DNA of 64,000 bases from Debaryomyces hansenii CBS767 (GCF_000006445.2 NC_006043.2:248001-312000), one strand, 5' to 3'; positions 1 to 9,909 are shown, numbered from the stretch's first letter. The notes: generated from the sequence alone by a model not told the origin. Program-made: numbers and translations.

Positions 1-1089
1 GTTTTGCTCACGGGCAGTTTGAATCACATCATTCAATTTAATCAAGACATCTTGGCCCAGACTCAAAGGCGTAGACCACTCATTGACAAATTGCGAGAAC
101 AAGCAATCCATATTTAACCCTTCAACAGAATTTTGGACTGCAACATCACCATGACCAAGAGTTTCCACATCGCCGTATTGATTCTTGAATACGAATTTCT
201 CGATGAGTGGAGTCAAATGAGGACATATGTGGACCGAGATCCACAACAACGACTCGTAGAACTTCCTTCCAAACCAGGTGCCATACCATGAATCTCTTGG
301 TTTCGATAATGGCTCGGACGACTTCGAAGCCCTCCAACAAACACAATTGCCCGAGTATGGAAACCACCACACCCTGATAAACTCCGAGTCTAACCACACG
401 GTGTCCCAATTTTTCAAAAGAGTATCGAACTTGATGATTTCTTGCTTCGACTTGATGGTGTACTTTGGAATAGTTCTGAGCGTAACATGCGTGATAATCC
501 CAATCTTACCCAATGAAAGCATGGCCGCCTTAAACAACTGAGTGTTCTCCATCGACGAACATGTTATCAACTTCCCAGCAGAATTCATGATCTCAATCGA
601 AACCACCTGCTGACTCACCAACCCATGGTACTGAGTCGATCCGTGCGTTCCCGTCGAAATCACCCCCGCCATAGACTGGTCGCTGATGGATCCCAAATTC
701 TGGATCGCCAACTCGTTTTCCTTCAAGTACCGGTTCAACTCGTATATACGGCACCCCGCTTGCACCGTTAAGTCCACAAACTTCACCTCTTCACCTTCTC
801 CATTTCTAGTCGGACCACTGAACTCCTCCTTCTTCAACACCTGGTTGAACCTATCTAAATTGCACAACCACTCTTTGGTCATCGTCATATCACTGGGAGA
901 ATGGCCTGATCCCACTGTCATGATCGTTTTCCCATTTATTCTTGCCTGGTCCACTAATTCCCTGATTTCATCCACCGTCCGTGGTTGAAAAATAGCCTGT
1001 GGCTTGCAAAAAAATGTCTTTGCCCATGTCTGGTGCACGGTTTTCGTACTCACAAAATTCTGTAATGTTTCTGGAATATCACTCCTCAT
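1..1089 (-). CDS. ALO1: D-arabinono-1,4-lactone oxidase, 5' part (cut by left edge)
   Basis: Catalyses the last step of D-erythroascorbate synthesis, oxidising D-arabinono-1,4-lactone at the outer mitochondrial membrane with FAD. The frame reads from an ATG at 1089 without a stop to base 1, giving 363 codons of a protein usually about 530-560 residues long, so the C-terminal third lies outside the window. The VAO-type FAD domain is clear: GSGHSPSD near residues 60-67 holds the His that binds FAD covalently, followed by NLGSISDQS and STGTHGS. SVEGLNMDCLFSQF near residue 325 fits the ALO C-terminal domain. It is divergent from ERG13 and shares a 271-bp promoter region with it. Codon 344 (bases 58-60) is CTG, where I recall Ser in the Candida albicans protein. 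Identity is secure. Confidence 0.95.
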   Translation of the reverse strand, partial: MRSDIPETLQNFVSTKTVHQTWAKTFFCKPQAIFQPRTVDEIRELVDQARINGKTIMTVGSGHSPSDMTMTKEWLCNLDRFNQVLKKEEFSGPTRNGEGEEVKFVDLTVQAGCRIYELNRYLKENELAIQNLGSISDQSMAGVISTGTHGSTQYHGLVSQQVVSIEIMNSAGKLITCSSMENTQLFKAAMLSLGKIGIITHVTLRTIPKYTIKSKQEIIKFDTLLKNWDTVWLDSEFIRVWWFPYSGNCVCWRASKSSEPLSKPRDSWYGTWFGRKFYESLLWISVHICPHLTPLIEKFVFKNQYGDVETLGHGDVAVQNSVEGLNMDCLFSQFVNEWSTPLSLGQDVLIKLNDVIQTAREQN

Positions 1090-1360
1090 TCTGCTTCGAT
1101 ATGGATCCTTTTACACTCGTATTACGTCTCCAATGTCCATAAAACCATCAATAAGTCCATGATTATGTCCCTTAATCATGGCATGTCGCGTGAATACAAA
1201 AAAATCCACATCGTACTGCACATAGACCGCGTCGTTTAAGTCGTTTAATTTTTCAATTTTTCACAGAAAACTAGACACATTTCATATGGCGGCTAAAAGA
1301 AGAAGTTAAGATAAAGAACATTTTTCCAAATAATACAAGAAATAGTAATAAAAAAGCAAT
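1090..1360. promoter_or_regulatory. Divergent ALO1/ERG13 promoter with tandem TCGTTTAA
   Basis: This 271-bp spacer separates the two divergent start codons. TCGTTTAA occurs twice with a 9-bp period, at 1232-1239 and 1241-1248, about 115-130 bp before the ERG13 ATG. The core resembles the TCGTATA/TCGTTYAG elements bound by Upc2-type sterol and anaerobic regulators, although the last base differs from the second consensus. An A-rich stretch lies just before the ERG13 start. The regulatory role is inferred. Confidence 0.4.
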
Positions 1361-2707
1361 ATGACTAAACCACAAAACGTAGGTATCAAAGGGATTGAAG
1401 TTTATGTTCCTTCACAATGTGTTAACCAAACAGAATTAGAAAAATTCGATGGAATTGCCGCTGGAAAATATACGATTGGGTTAGGACAAACCAATATGTC
1501 ATATGTCAACGACAGAGAAGATATTTACTCCTTGTCATTGACAGTCTTATCTAAATTGATCAAGAACTTCGGAGTTGACACCAACCAAGTTGGTAGATTG
1601 GAAGTAGGTACCGAGACGTTGTTGGACAAATCCAAGTCGGTGAAGTCTGTGTTGATGCAATTATTCGAAGGAAACAACGATATTGAAGGGATTGACACGA
1701 TCAATGCGTGTTATGGGGGTACATCTGCTGTGATTAATACGGTCAACTGGATCGAGTCGTCTTCGTGGGATGGAAGAGATGGTATTGTTGTCTGTGGTGA
1801 CATTGCCATCTATTCGAAGGGAGCCGCTAGACCTACCGGGGGTGCTGGTGCCGTTGCGTTGTTGATTGGGCCAGATGCACCAATTGTGTTTGAATCCACC
1901 AGGGGCTCGTTTATGGAACACGCTTACGATTTCTACAAGCCAGATTTCACTTCTGAATACCCTATAGTCGACGGACACTTTTCGTTAGCATGTTACGTCA
2001 AGGCTGTTGACCAGTGTTACAAGAACTACTCCAAGAAGGTTACCAAGGATGACAATAAGACTGTTGGTGTTTTCGACCATTTTGACTACAACGCGTTCCA
2101 CGTCCCAACCTGTAAGTTGGTCACCAAGTCGTACGCCAGATTATTGTACAATGACTACAAAGCGGACCCATCTAAGTTTAAGGACTTGATTGATGAAGAA
2201 ACCAAGAAATCAATCGATAGCTTAACTTACGACCAATCTTTGGTTGACAAGAACTTGGAAAAGATCTTTGTTGGATTAGCCAAGGAACAAACCAAGACCA
2301 GAGTTCAACCATGTTTGAATGTTCCAACCAACACCGGTAACATGTATTCTGCATCCGCATGGGCTTCGTTATCCTCATTATTGTACTATGTTGGTTCCGA
2401 ACAATTGCAAAACAAAAGAATCGGTGTCTTCTCATACGGTTCTGGTTTAGCCTCCACCTTATTGTCTGTTGTTGTTAAGGGTGATATTTCTAAAATCACC
2501 AAGAATTTGGACTTCGACCACAAATTGTCTGAAGGTAGAGTTACTAGAACCCCAGAGCAATATCTTGAAGCTATCGAATTAAGAGAAAAGGCTCATTTAC
2601 AAAAGTCATTCAAGCCATCTGGTAGTATCGAAACTCTCGCTAGGGGTACGTACTATTTGACTGAAATCGATGATAAGTACAGAAGACAATATAATAAAAA
2701 GGATTAA
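1361..2707 (+). CDS. ERG13: Hydroxymethylglutaryl-CoA synthase
   Basis: Condenses acetyl-CoA with acetoacetyl-CoA to HMG-CoA, the second step of the mevalonate pathway leading to ergosterol. The 448-residue product has the usual length. The catalytic cysteine is C117 in NACYGGTSA, the general-base Glu lies in EVGTET near residue 85, and the substrate-binding His lies in AFHVPTCK. The conserved SYGSGL glycine motif is near residue 365. The start is the first ATG, in an A-rich context. There is no organelle-targeting sequence, consistent with the cytosolic fungal enzyme. It neighbours ALO1 divergently, and candidate sterol elements lie upstream. Codon use is strongly biased (TTG/TTA, AGA), as expected for a well-expressed gene. 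Identity is secure. Confidence 0.97.
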   Translation: MTKPQNVGIKGIEVYVPSQCVNQTELEKFDGIAAGKYTIGLGQTNMSYVNDREDIYSLSLTVLSKLIKNFGVDTNQVGRLEVGTETLLDKSKSVKSVLMQLFEGNNDIEGIDTINACYGGTSAVINTVNWIESSSWDGRDGIVVCGDIAIYSKGAARPTGGAGAVALLIGPDAPIVFESTRGSFMEHAYDFYKPDFTSEYPIVDGHFSLACYVKAVDQCYKNYSKKVTKDDNKTVGVFDHFDYNAFHVPTCKLVTKSYARLLYNDYKADPSKFKDLIDEETKKSIDSLTYDQSLVDKNLEKIFVGLAKEQTKTRVQPCLNVPTNTGNMYSASAWASLSSLLYYVGSEQLQNKRIGVFSYGSGLASTLLSVVVKGDISKITKNLDFDHKLSEGRVTRTPEQYLEAIELREKAHLQKSFKPSGSIETLARGTYYLTEIDDKYRRQYNKKD

Positions 2708-3875
2708 TTTAACTGTATAGTCGATCATTTTATTTTGTATTAGATTATTTATTATTTATCTTTTCTCTCTTTATTCGCTCTATATAGATGTGCGTGGAAC
2801 ACCATCTATTTATTACTATTTTAGCCTAATGATGATAGTCTTTCCATTCAATACTTAATTAATTTTTTATAACTTACTATAATCGCCCACATCAATAGTG
2901 TATGAATAATGACGTCTCTAATGTAGCCATTGTAGCATGTACCGCCTGGCTATCCTTACTAAATGTTTTTCTTCATATATGCGCTCTGCATCGTAATTCC
3001 ACTATTAGTAGACCAATTATGACTCCGGCATAGTTTATGTGAATAGTTGCAAAATTAGTTTTCTTGAGTCTTACACTATGTGAAAAAGAACCCATAGATA
3101 TCACAAATAAGTAAATACATCTATTAAGATAGCTCTATGTCCTTGTTTCTATAATTTACTGTAATGCACATATTCACACAAAATTTACAAGTTTTTTATA
3201 TAAAATCCAAAAATTTGCAAAATCAATCAATCTTCGAAATTTTTAGATTTACAGGTTTTATATTAAAGCTCTAACAAAACCCCAGATCTGAGATCTTTAT
3301 AATACATTACCCCTGTTTGTATAGCAATATAGTTAATTACATGGCCATATCGGCATTTTTGATTGCTCGATTCAAAACACCTAATTACCGGTCAAATCTA
3401 CGATAAGATCCTGTTACCTCAGAGATTTCATAAGAAATTTTAAGGTTCTGTCTACCAAGTTTGAATACGGCATCAATTGTAAAACTATAAACTATCGGAC
3501 CATACCGTTTCTACTAACTTATCATATTTCGCTATTTGACATATAAAATGTGTTGTGCCATTTGCAAAGCCCTGAAAATTGCAAAAATTTTCGTAGCAAT
3601 TGACTGACTCCCAAGACAATCCCTTACATTTGAACCACAAAATAACTCCTTTTCAATGGTTGCTTGCTTCCATTTAGGAACATGGAATATTTCACAATCA
3701 TTTCCACACGTGACCGGTACTAATAATTGTTCCAAATTCCATTCTATTTGCTTGCTATTAACCATCAATATATACCTGACCATTCTTCCTTTTATAAATA
3801 TGTTGTAAACATAGATTTCTTATTCCCATACAATTAAGACATATTGAAAAATTGAAATATTCTCAATTATAAGTG
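2708..3875. promoter_or_regulatory. Long ERG13-MSC1 intergenic region / MSC1 promoter
   Basis: This stretch of almost 1.2 kb has no convincing gene. Near its right end are a TATA box (TATAAATA, 3793-3800) about 80 bp before the MSC1 ATG and an E-box, CACGTGAC (3707-3714), which on the other strand matches the Cbf1/Pho4-type site RTCACRTG. A CCCCT core (3310-3314) resembles a stress-response element. The left end holds the ERG13 3' region, including TTCGCTCTATATA at 2774-2786. The length suggests a regulated promoter, which is inference. Confidence 0.45.
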
Positions 3876-6434
3876 ATGAAGGTATTTAATTTCGCATTGA
3901 TAGGTCTATTAGCAGGCAATTTAGTGGCTGCAACTGATGGATTATCGACATGGAAAGAGAAAGACGTGAAACACTTTTTAAAGGATCGTCAAATAGATTT
4001 TAGCGAGAAAGAATCGTTCCAAGAGCTAAGCAGGAAGGCAGAAGAGGAGTTTGAAAAGTTGAAAAACATCCACCGGGATACTGTTAGGGACGATTCGCAG
4101 CAACATATATTAGCAACTAATCCGAAGGATGAATTGACCAATATTTTCCCAGCACATATCAATTGGAATTACTTGTTCGAGTCCAATGCTGAACATGCCA
4201 GACTGGTAAAGAATTGGATTTTCGAATCGTGGTCGACCGAAGGCCTCAAGGACTTTTTGACCAATAATAAGATTAAGTTTGACAAGAATTATAGCAAGCA
4301 AGATTTAATTGATTTGGCGCAGAAGGAATACGACAATATTGCAGAGGGACATGATGTTTCAGGATACTATCCTGGTGACTGGATTTATCAAGGTTGGAGC
4401 GTTGATCGCTTAAAGCAATGGTTGCAAGACCATGAATTAGAATTTGACTCCAAAGACAACAGAGAGAGCTTATTGAGCAAGGTTAAGCACAATAATTATA
4501 TTGCATCGTTATCGAATATCGACAACAAGAATTCCTTGTTGGATTCGCTTGATTTGGCGCAAGCAAATATTTTTGATAAGGCTGGTGAAATTAAAGACGA
4601 TTTTTTTGACACATGGTCATACGGCCAATTGAGGGAATGGTTATACTACCATGGCTTCATTAGCACCAGACCTGATGTTTATGTTGAAGAGTTGGATGCA
4701 GATAAATTGAAGAAGATTGCCAAGTCTCAACAAAATTATTTAGTCTCTGACATTAAGAAATGGAGCGAGAAGGCGAAGAAGACAGCTGACCCCTATCTTT
4801 CGAAAGGAGCTGATAAAAAGAAGACCCTTGATAATGTTATCAATGACACATTTTTAATTGGGGTCGAAAAATGGTCCAAGGATCGCTTGAAGGAGTTCTT
4901 AAGATCCAGAAATGTTAAATTTTCACAATTTGCATCTAAACATCAATTAGTCGATTTAGTGAAAAAAAGTAAGGATGTTAAGTTGGCCCTTAAACAAAAT
5001 GCCAACCCAGCATCATGGTTAGTTGAGAACTGGTCCACCGATAGAATTAGGGAGTGGTTAGAAAACAAGGGCGAGAATGTTAAAGGCACTAGAGAAGATT
5101 TGATTAATGGCATCAGTAACTATGTCCTGCAACATTCATTAGCTCCTAGTGATACTTTTGATTTCCTGGCGAATTTGTATAAGCCAGATTTAGATGATTA
5201 TAAGAAATCATTTAAGGAATCTTTAAATAAGTTCAATGAGGACGTTAAAGACAGCGGGGGAAAAGCTAAGGAAGCTCTTGATTCAGCTGTTGATTCATCG
5301 GTTGCTGATAGAACTATGTTAACTGCCTATTCTATTGGTGCCGAATACTATAAGCAGGCTGCAAAGACCCTCCGCGAGAAGTACTCCGAATCCAAGTTTT
5401 CGATAGATGATGCCTTATCTCAGGCTAAGGATGCATCATACGAATATGCCAATCGGTTCGTTGATGATGCTTCTAGTAAGTACGCTGATAATAAACCGGT
5501 TGTAGAAGAACAGGTGAAAAGCGCAGGAATCGCTGCTTCCGAATTTGCAAATTCTTTAAGTAATTCTTTAACTGAACAACTCAAATCTGGCAAAGCTAAA
5601 TTAAACGATGTTACCAATGATCCTCAAGAACATTTGAAGAGCGTTAATGAAATTGTCGAGAAAAGCATCAGGGACAAGAAGCCAATAGCTGAACAGGCTG
5701 CCAAAGACGCCTATAGAGTTGCGCAAGACTACCTTGCGTCTGCAAATGATGCCATAGTAAAGAACTACGGTGAGTACAAGCCTGCGGCTGAGGATGCTAT
5801 GAATACCATTTACGGGTCAGCCAAGGATTACGCCAATTCGGCTAATGAAGCCCTCGAAAAGGGTTACGGCCAGTATAGACCAAAGGCTGTCGAGGCTGCG
5901 GAGAAAGCAAAGGAATACGCTGACGCCATAAATGAGGCAGTGGGTAAGAACTTCCAGGAATACGAAGGAAAGCTTCAAGACGCATATAAAGCTGCCTCTG
6001 ATGCCGCTACTGCCGCCTATGCCGAATACAAGCCTATAGTCGACAGCACCGCTAAGAATGCTTACGACACCGCAAAGCAATATGCCGGCAGTGCAAACGA
6101 AGCAATCCAGAGTACCTACGCCGAGACTATACCAAAGGTTGAAAATGCGGCCAAAAGTGGCTGGGAATACCTTTTAGTCTCCTACTCCAACGCCGACTTG
6201 AGATCTTACTTACAATCCTTTGGCTACAATTTCAATCTTTTATCTACCTTAACTCGTCAACAGCTTGTCAATCTAGCTAATGAACAATCTGACATCTTTT
6301 TTGGCTCCGATACAAAGTGGGATAAATCCATAGTAGATGTGTTGAAAGACACTTCTGACGGTTTCCAAGAAATGATAGGCATAAAGCCAAAGGAAGAGTC
6401 TATATGGTCAAAAGTAAAGAACTCCCTTTTCTAG
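3876..6434 (+). CDS. MSC1: MSC1-type Ish1-repeat protein with a LEA-like helical expansion
   Basis: Resembles yeast Msc1 (meiotic sister-chromatid recombination) and fission-yeast Ish1, stress-linked proteins of the ER and nuclear envelope. Residues 1-19 form a signal peptide. At least six Ish1 repeats of about 40 residues follow, each with a W-S-x-D-R/G-L-K/R-x-W/F-L pattern, at about 24-56, 110-150, 165-206, 242-275, 328-366 and 383-420. A further Ish1-like repeat lies near 760-805. Between them (about 430-755) is a long Ala/Lys/Asp/Tyr-rich amphipathic region. From about residue 588 it shows imperfect 33-residue repeats (three 11-mers) with ANEA and EYKP landmarks, like LEA-3 proteins. At 852 residues it is much longer than the roughly 513 of baker's yeast Msc1. 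The ATG at 3876 is the first usable start. Confidence 0.85.
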   Translation: MKVFNFALIGLLAGNLVAATDGLSTWKEKDVKHFLKDRQIDFSEKESFQELSRKAEEEFEKLKNIHRDTVRDDSQQHILATNPKDELTNIFPAHINWNYLFESNAEHARLVKNWIFESWSTEGLKDFLTNNKIKFDKNYSKQDLIDLAQKEYDNIAEGHDVSGYYPGDWIYQGWSVDRLKQWLQDHELEFDSKDNRESLLSKVKHNNYIASLSNIDNKNSLLDSLDLAQANIFDKAGEIKDDFFDTWSYGQLREWLYYHGFISTRPDVYVEELDADKLKKIAKSQQNYLVSDIKKWSEKAKKTADPYLSKGADKKKTLDNVINDTFLIGVEKWSKDRLKEFLRSRNVKFSQFASKHQLVDLVKKSKDVKLALKQNANPASWLVENWSTDRIREWLENKGENVKGTREDLINGISNYVLQHSLAPSDTFDFLANLYKPDLDDYKKSFKESLNKFNEDVKDSGGKAKEALDSAVDSSVADRTMLTAYSIGAEYYKQAAKTLREKYSESKFSIDDALSQAKDASYEYANRFVDDASSKYADNKPVVEEQVKSAGIAASEFANSLSNSLTEQLKSGKAKLNDVTNDPQEHLKSVNEIVEKSIRDKKPIAEQAAKDAYRVAQDYLASANDAIVKNYGEYKPAAEDAMNTIYGSAKDYANSANEALEKGYGQYRPKAVEAAEKAKEYADAINEAVGKNFQEYEGKLQDAYKAASDAATAAYAEYKPIVDSTAKNAYDTAKQYAGSANEAIQSTYAETIPKVENAAKSGWEYLLVSYSNADLRSYLQSFGYNFNLLSTLTRQQLVNLANEQSDIFFGSDTKWDKSIVDVLKDTSDGFQEMIGIKPKEESIWSKVKNSLF

Positions 6435-6774
6435 GTCGCTTTCAATTTTTATTCCGTTCGTTATCTTAGTTTGTTTAACCTTCGCTTGTTTTAGTTCTTA
6501 GTATATAGGAATGTACAATTATAGCGTATAGATTGCAGCATGTACACACATTGGGATGCTCAAAATGCGATGTAGCGATATTTTTCATTTACTTCCAGTT
6601 TAGGAAGTCTAGGATTGTTTGTTTTGAAATCGAACTTTTTGGTTAAAACAGCGAGAAATTGATTCCTAAGCGGTAAACAAACAGGAAGACGTTTAAGTAA
6701 TTACAAGTAGATAAATCTTTACAAAGTAGTCAAGGACGTATCTAAGACACATTGCAGATAGATAAAGACATATT
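6435..6774. other. MSC1-TUB1 intergenic region
   Basis: The stretch holds the 3' end of MSC1 and the promoter of TUB1. I see no gene, no clear TATA box and no structured RNA. It is AT-rich with purine-rich patches before the TUB1 start. Confidence 0.5.
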
Positions 6775-8253
6775 ATGAGAGAAGTTATTAGTATTAATGG
6801 TATGTTGAAGGTTTATAAATGGAAAAAGAAGGAATTGATCTGACGTGATACACGTCGAGTTTGACGATGGAATTGAAGAAAATAGGATCTAAGTGGCGTA
6901 AATGAACATATTACTAACACATATGTAGTTGGGCAAGCCGGTTGTCAGATTGGTAATGCTTGTTGGGAATTATACTCGAAGGAACACGGAATTAGACCAG
7001 ATGGGTACTTAGAAGATTCGTCAGACAGTAGACCAAAAGGAGGAGAAGAAGGATTTTCGACCTTTTTCAGTGAAACCGGGTCAGGTAAATACGTTCCTCG
7101 TGCATTGTACGTTGATTTGGAACCAAATGTGATAGACGAAGTCCGTACGGGTGCTTACAAGGACTTATTCCACCCAGAGCAGTTGATTGCCGGTAAAGAA
7201 GACGCGGCCAACAACTATGCCAGAGGTCATTATACAGTTGGAAGAGAAATGTTAGATGACATTTTGGATAGAGTTAGAAGAATGTCTGACCAGTGTGATG
7301 GGTTGCAAGGGTTCCTTTTCACCCATTCTTTAGGTGGGGGTACTGGTTCTGGTTTAGGATCGTTATTATTGGAACAATTATCTATTGACTATGGTAAGAA
7401 GTCCAAGTTAGAATTCGCCGTCTACCCAGCTCCACAGGTTTCCACTTCTGTGGTTGAACCATACAATACTGTTTTAACCACTCATACCACCTTGGAACAC
7501 GCCGACTGTACTTTCATGGTTGACAACGAAGCTATCTATGACATGTGTCGTCGTAACCTTGATATTGCCAGGCCAAACTTTGATTCATTAAACAGCTTAA
7601 TCGCCCAAGTTGTTTCCTCGGTCACAGCTTCATTAAGATTTGACGGTTCCTTGAATGTTGATTTGAACGAATTCCAAACCAACTTGGTCCCATACCCAAG
7701 AATCCATTTCCCATTGGTCTCGTACGCTCCAGTGTTCTCCAAGAATAGAGCTAACCACGAATCTAACTCGGTGTCGGAAATCACCTCATCGTGTTTCGAA
7801 CCAGGTAATCAAATGGTCAAGTGTGACCCAAGAACCGGTAAGTACATGGCCACCTGTTTGTTATATCGTGGTGATGTCGTTACTAGAGATGTACAAAACT
7901 CGGTCGCCCAAATCAAGGCTAAGACGACTGTTCAAATGGTTGACTGGTGTCCTACTGGTTTCAAGATTGGTATCTGTTACCAACCTCCAACCGCCATTCC
8001 AGGCTCAGAATTAGCCTCTGCGAAGAGAGCTGTCTGTATGTTATCTAACACTACCGCCATTGCGGAAGCCTGGAGAAGAATTGACAGAAAGTTTGACTTG
8101 ATGTATTCCAAGAGAGCGTTCGTCCACTGGTACGTTGGTGAAGGTATGGAAGAAGGTGAGTTTACAGAGGCCAGAGAAGATTTGGCTGCTTTAGAAAGAG
8201 ATTACATTGAAGTAGGTACCGATTCTTATCCCGAAGAAGAAGAAGAATACTAA
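6775..8253 (+). CDS. TUB1: Alpha-tubulin (spliced)
   Basis: Alpha subunit of the tubulin heterodimer, required for spindle and nuclear movement. Exon 1 (6775-6799) encodes the conserved N-terminus through residue 8 plus one base. Exon 2 (6929-8253) resumes with [15 protein letters not shown]. The joined frame is 1350 nt, 449 residues, the standard length. Exon 2 carries the GGGTGSG nucleotide loop, the alpha-specific catalytic Glu region and an acidic tail ending EEY, the tyrosinated C-terminus. The intron sits after 25 coding bases, the same position as in baker's yeast TUB1/TUB3. Without splicing, only a 5'-truncated frame from an internal ATG at 7105 would be seen. Strong codon bias indicates high expression. 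Identity is secure. Confidence 0.97.
6800..6928 (+). other. TUB1 spliceosomal intron
   Basis: The 129-bp intron has donor GTATGT at 6800, branch site TACTAAC at 6912-6918 and acceptor TAG ending at 6928. Splicing restores the conserved tubulin N-terminus exactly, with Val-9 split as G|TT. The branch site lies only about 10 bp from the acceptor. Confidence 0.95.
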
Positions 8254-8576
8254 TCTATTGATATTTTGTGATTTTATTTCTAACGAATTTTTCTCTAATA
8301 CCCCCCCTCGTTTCGCTCTATATAATTAATTTTTCTCTTTAGTGTTATATATCTCGGTTACTACATGGTTAATCTTATTTTATTTATATATCTTTTCTCT
8401 ATATCTTCTTATGATCGTTTACTGTAATAAATTCAGGTTTTGTTTATCATGATTTGTAAGTCGGGATAAAAAAAAAAAAAAATTTAAGTGGCACTACCGG
8501 AACATATAAATTGAAATATTTCAATTATAAACTAGCTATAATTGATAGTTGATAACTGTTTAGTATTTACTCAAAG
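8254..8576. promoter_or_regulatory. TUB1 3' region and PGA3 promoter
   Basis: After the TUB1 stop come a C-rich run and TTCGCTCTATATA (8312-8324), which also occurs after ERG13. A run of 15 A (8468-8482) about 95 bp before the next ATG is a typical nucleosome-excluding poly(dA:dT) element. The leader then carries the palindrome TTGAAATATTTCAA (8511-8524). Confidence 0.5.
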
Positions 8577-9491
8577 ATGGAAGATAAAAGAGAATTATTA
8601 AAGCAGCCGTTACACGGTATTTATATACCAATCTTGTTAATGTTAGTTGGTACTTTAATTTTTGGTGTTGAGTATTTACCGTACACTATTGCCATTATAG
8701 TAGTTGTTTGCAGTGTCAAATTTTATGAATCTTACTCCAAGAGACTGTCGATGGACACCCTCAAATGGAAAGAATTTGAGTTGATTGACAAGACTATTGT
8801 TTCAAGAAACTCTGCTATTTATAGGTTCAAGTTGAAGAATGACGATGAGGTATTAAATATTACACCGGGACATAATGTTGCATGTTGTATGGAAATCGAC
8901 GGAAAGGACGAGATTAGGTATTATTCACCAATATCCAATCAGTTCGATACCGGATTCTTTGACATCTTGGTCAAGTCTTATCCTACTGGTAAGATTTCCA
9001 AGAGATTTGCCATGCTTAGAGAAGGACAAACCGTCAAATTTAGAGGACCAGTAGGTAGATTAGAGTACAAGACCAATATGGCTAAGGAGATAGGATTAAT
9101 TGCTGGTGGTTCTGGTATCACTCCGATCTTGCAGGTTATTACTGAAATTATCACTAATCCCGAAGATCAAACCAAGATTTCCTTGATTTTTGCCAACGAA
9201 ACTCATAACGATATTTTATTGAAGAGCGAAATCGATGAAATTGCTAAGAGATATCCTAATTTCGATGTTCATTACACTTTGACTCATGCTCCAACTGGGT
9301 GGGAAGGTAGTACTGGGTTTGTGACAAAAGAAATGGTCCAAAAACATATGCCATCTCCAGATGCTCAAAATAAGTTATTCATTTGTGGCCCTCCAGAGAT
9401 GAAGAGGTCTTTGATTGACATTTCAGCCGAATTGGGTTGGGAAAAGGGTGTTATGAAGTCGGCTACAGAGGACCAAGTTTTCTGTTTCTGA
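8577..9491 (+). CDS. PGA3: NADH-cytochrome b5 reductase family, PGA3/AIM33 type
   Basis: Membrane-bound FAD oxidoreductase of the ferredoxin-reductase fold that passes electrons from NADH to a haem or other one-electron acceptor; yeast Pga3 is an ER-associated protein. Two hydrophobic N-terminal segments (about 15-33 and 34-48) would anchor it, preceded by PLHGIYIP, which I recall from Pga3. The FAD motif is RYYS (114-117), the NADH-site glycine loop is GGSGITP (177-183), and CGPPEM (270-275) is the usual C-terminal motif. The protein ends DQVFCF, where the family usually has DQVFVF. Its neighbours TUB1 and ERG13 match the YML124-126 and YML085-087 blocks, which favours PGA3/AIM33 over CBR1. 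The acceptor is unknown. Confidence 0.85.
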   Translation: MEDKRELLKQPLHGIYIPILLMLVGTLIFGVEYLPYTIAIIVVVCSVKFYESYSKRLSMDTLKWKEFELIDKTIVSRNSAIYRFKLKNDDEVLNITPGHNVACCMEIDGKDEIRYYSPISNQFDTGFFDILVKSYPTGKISKRFAMLREGQTVKFRGPVGRLEYKTNMAKEIGLIAGGSGITPILQVITEIITNPEDQTKISLIFANETHNDILLKSEIDEIAKRYPNFDVHYTLTHAPTGWEGSTGFVTKEMVQKHMPSPDAQNKLFICGPPEMKRSLIDISAELGWEKGVMKSATEDQVFCF

Positions 9492-9909
9492 TGCTTAATA
9501 TTATAGAACCACTGTAGTTGTAATATCTATCTTATACATATATAATTTGCATGCAAATCTGTTGTTATAAATAAAATTATTGTATTCATTGAATTCTCAC
9601 TTAAAAATAATGGCAAAATCCATTAGCCTTTTTGACAGGTCTTTACGAAAGTATGCCTAATCCCCACTTAAAGCAAGCTACATATACGGATATTAGATGA
9701 CATAGCTGAACTGTTCGTCAACGTCAATAGTGAGCTGACTAATGTCGTTAACGGTCGTAGTGCCTGAAATTTATTCGGCCGTATTGCGGATATAAGATCT
9801 CGAATATGTAGTTAAATGAGTAGGAATTGATAAAGTATAAAAGGACAAGGGTAACACCTGCTGAAGAATAGAATTTAGAGATAGAATATTAATAAACTAG
9901 AGAATAACA
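9492..9909. other. PGA3-pyridoxal reductase intergenic region
   Basis: The 418-bp spacer holds the PGA3 3' region and the promoter of the downstream aldo-keto reductase. GATAAAGTATAAAAGG near 9830 provides a TATA-like element (TATAAAAG) about 75 bp before the ATG. I see no gene. Confidence 0.45.

Noticed and set aside
3660..3710. Several GAA/TTC triplets before MSC1 considered as a heat-shock element
   Set aside because: The spacing between units is 6-7 bp or irregular rather than the 5-bp phase required for HSF1 binding.
3532..3783. Minus-strand open frame of 83 codons before MSC1
   Set aside because: It overlaps the E-box and runs to the TATA box of the MSC1 promoter, and has no recognisable protein features.
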